From NCBI GenBank assembly GCA_029851415.1, contig CM056742.1, forward strand, positions 64,614,454 through 64,678,453: DNA of 64,000 nucleotides, written 5' to 3'. The position numbers and the translations under genes were made by a program. Under the pieces are notes generated by a model, which made no database searches, was not told the DNA's origin, and saw only the letters and a list, made by a program, of their open reading frames with translations. The stretch comes from Eretmocerus hayati. Lineage: Eukaryota > Arthropoda > Insecta > Hymenoptera > Aphelinidae. This document shows, piece by piece, positions 62,642 through 64,000 of the stretch. The stretch's first letter is position 1, and every line of letters starts with the position of its first letter.

Positions 62642-63601
62642 TACATGTTCTCCATAGAGATATATGAAAGTTCGTCAAATCTTGTAATGTCATCAGATAT
62701 CATCATTAATTCGGAAGTATGCGTACCTCACGAATGCTTATTCTCCATAGTATTACGGATTGTGAGGTACAGAAGTTCCATTCTTCGAAACCACCCGATT
62801 AAGGACGGCATGTAATGTGTGTTTAGGGGGTTGCAGTTCTGAGTAGACTGTTCTTAGACAAGGTGATGTGAGGTCCTCTCCACGGCTTCAGCAAATTCGA
62901 ACTCCGAATGATACGATTAGTTGGTGGTGCCTGAGGAAGAATGAGTCATATTATTTTTCACCAATCTTGTTTATTGTTATTTGGCCATCACAGCATATGG
63001 GTCTCGACTTCAAGCAACTGAGAGACTTTTGGACAGATGGATAACTACGAACACCTTTTCTTAAAGGTGCTCATAACTTCGTCTAGAACATGCAATCAGA
63101 CTCTATTGTGTGTTCTGGATGGAAGTTATAATCGTTTGACAAGTGTCTAAGGTTACTTCCTCTGTTCAAAGTTACCTTGAATGAATGTACAGTTGTGGAA
63201 CGTGACATGCGCATAAAAAGCTCTCTGTTTGGATGCAGTGCTCATCACGTGTGGGTTACTTCGAAGCTGAAATTGCCGTCCGTGGTTGTAAGGGCTCGAT
63301 AGATGCATAAAAAAGGTCAGTTACGTATGCAACTCTTGCAAACAAGTTGATATACGGATTTATGAAATCTTATGGTCAGGCTAACACGTACTAGGCCGTC
63401 CATTCAGGCTGTCATCCAGCTCTTCACGTTGTACGTTGTGCGTGTTGAAATGAGAATGAGATTGAATGGAAGATGAAATGGAGAATGGAAAGACAGATGG
63501 AAGGGAAATTTGAAGGAGATTCAAACGCAGAGAACCGTGGTGACATTTCTTGCGCGTTCTGACCCGCTAAATACGATGCCAATAGTTTCAGTGAATCGGT
63601 C
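62642..63601. other. Unique spacer, nothing recognised
   Basis: Mixed-composition sequence without a supportable ORF, RNA gene or repeat. At about 63555-63580 a run resembling part of the large foldback arm (tgacc(c/t)gctaaa(t/c)acgatg) occurs. Confidence 0.4.
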
Positions 63602-64000
63602 TGTAACGTGGGAAAATAGAGTCTCCAGAAGGAACACGAGTTTTAGATCGATAAGTGACTTTTGATGAGTGAGAGATGATTATAAGGTGAGAGAGAGTGT
63701 GTGGTTCTAATCGTTGGTCAGAGCGGTCTGCCGTGGCGTGGCCCGTCATCTGCGACGATGGATTCGCGGCTCGTTTTCGCGCTTAAGGTGGGGGAACGGG
63801 CGGTTATCCATCAAAAACGCTGATGGTGTACCTATTGCATCGTCAGGTGGCAAGCAGGAGCGCGAGCCACAGGCTCGAGACTCACTAAGTCACATCCGTG
63901 CCTGGACTCAGCTTCGCCCATTCCCCCACACCTAGCACCAAAAAGGGGGTGTATCGTGGGGAGGTAGAGTTTCCAGAGAGAATACGAGTATCAGATCGAT
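63602..64000 (+). repeat. 51 bp direct repeat, 348 bp apart, second copy cut by the window end
   Basis: 63602-63652 and 63950-64000 share tgta(a/t)cgtggg, then tagagt(c/t)tccag, acacgag or atacgag, and agatcgat. The segment between, at 63714-63935, is G+C-rich and open for 73 codons but unrecognised. The second copy reaches base 64000, so the true repeat may be longer. Confidence 0.6.

Noticed and set aside
63714..63935. tRNA or rRNA fragment
   Set aside because: No cloverleaf, no GGTTCGA-type T-loop and no rRNA signature could be found by eye.

Overview
This is eukaryotic repeat-dense DNA, most likely from an arthropod and probably an insect. The reasons are spliced-type signals, an AT-rich background, a Ty3/gypsy LTR retrotransposon with an insect-like integrase, a pogo/Tigger DNA transposon, non-autonomous inverted-repeat elements and about 40 kb of tandem satellite. 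I see no bacterial-style operon and no recognisable conserved host gene, and the species cannot be named from this window.

Layout. (1) 1-6627: the 3' part of a Ty3/gypsy retrotransposon. It holds an uninterrupted pol reading frame (RT, RNase H, integrase; cut by the window edge), a splice-acceptor-like site, a second long ORF with two zinc-binding Cys clusters in the position where env would normally sit, a polypurine tract and a 1.4 kb 3' LTR. (2) 6628-8420: unique DNA with a tentative minus-strand spliced gene. (3) 8420-11565: a degenerate satellite built from ~54 bp dyad-containing subunits grouped in threes (~160 bp). (4) 11566-49130: a very large array of ~248 bp monomers. Each appears to be four ~54 bp subunits of the same kind plus an extra ~33 bp dyad, so the two satellites look related by descent. 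Higher-order repeats (2, 3, 6 and 8 monomers, plus a block duplicated ~12.17 kb away) lie inside it, and a 1.2 kb foldback insertion interrupts it near its left end. (5) 49131-49735: a degenerate array edge. It carries a 17 bp motif that recurs inverted at the opposite edge. (6) 49976-52200: diverged direct repeats with a perfect hairpin. (7) 52200-54312: unique DNA without a secure gene. (8) 54315-56626: a complete Tigger/pogo-like transposon with TA target duplication, terminal inverted repeats, several subterminal copies of TACATTGG and an intact 529 aa transposase that has a DDD triad and ends in a PCNA-interaction-like motif. (9) 57605-60122: a 2.5 kb foldback with ~1.1 kb arms. (10) 62131-62641: a 511 bp MITE with CAGT...ACTG ends and TA target duplication. 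(11) 62642-64000: unique DNA ending in a 51 bp direct repeat.

How the parts work together. The only convincing proteins belong to mobile elements: the retrotransposon polyprotein with its accessory Gag-like ORF, and the pogo-type transposase. Everything else convincing is repeat DNA. The many 60-130 residue open frames in the satellite are by-products of the repeat sequence, not genes. The pattern fits heterochromatin near a centromere or another low-recombination region. The least ordinary observations are the Gag-like ORF downstream of pol, the nested subunit origin of the satellites, and the inverted structures in and around the array.
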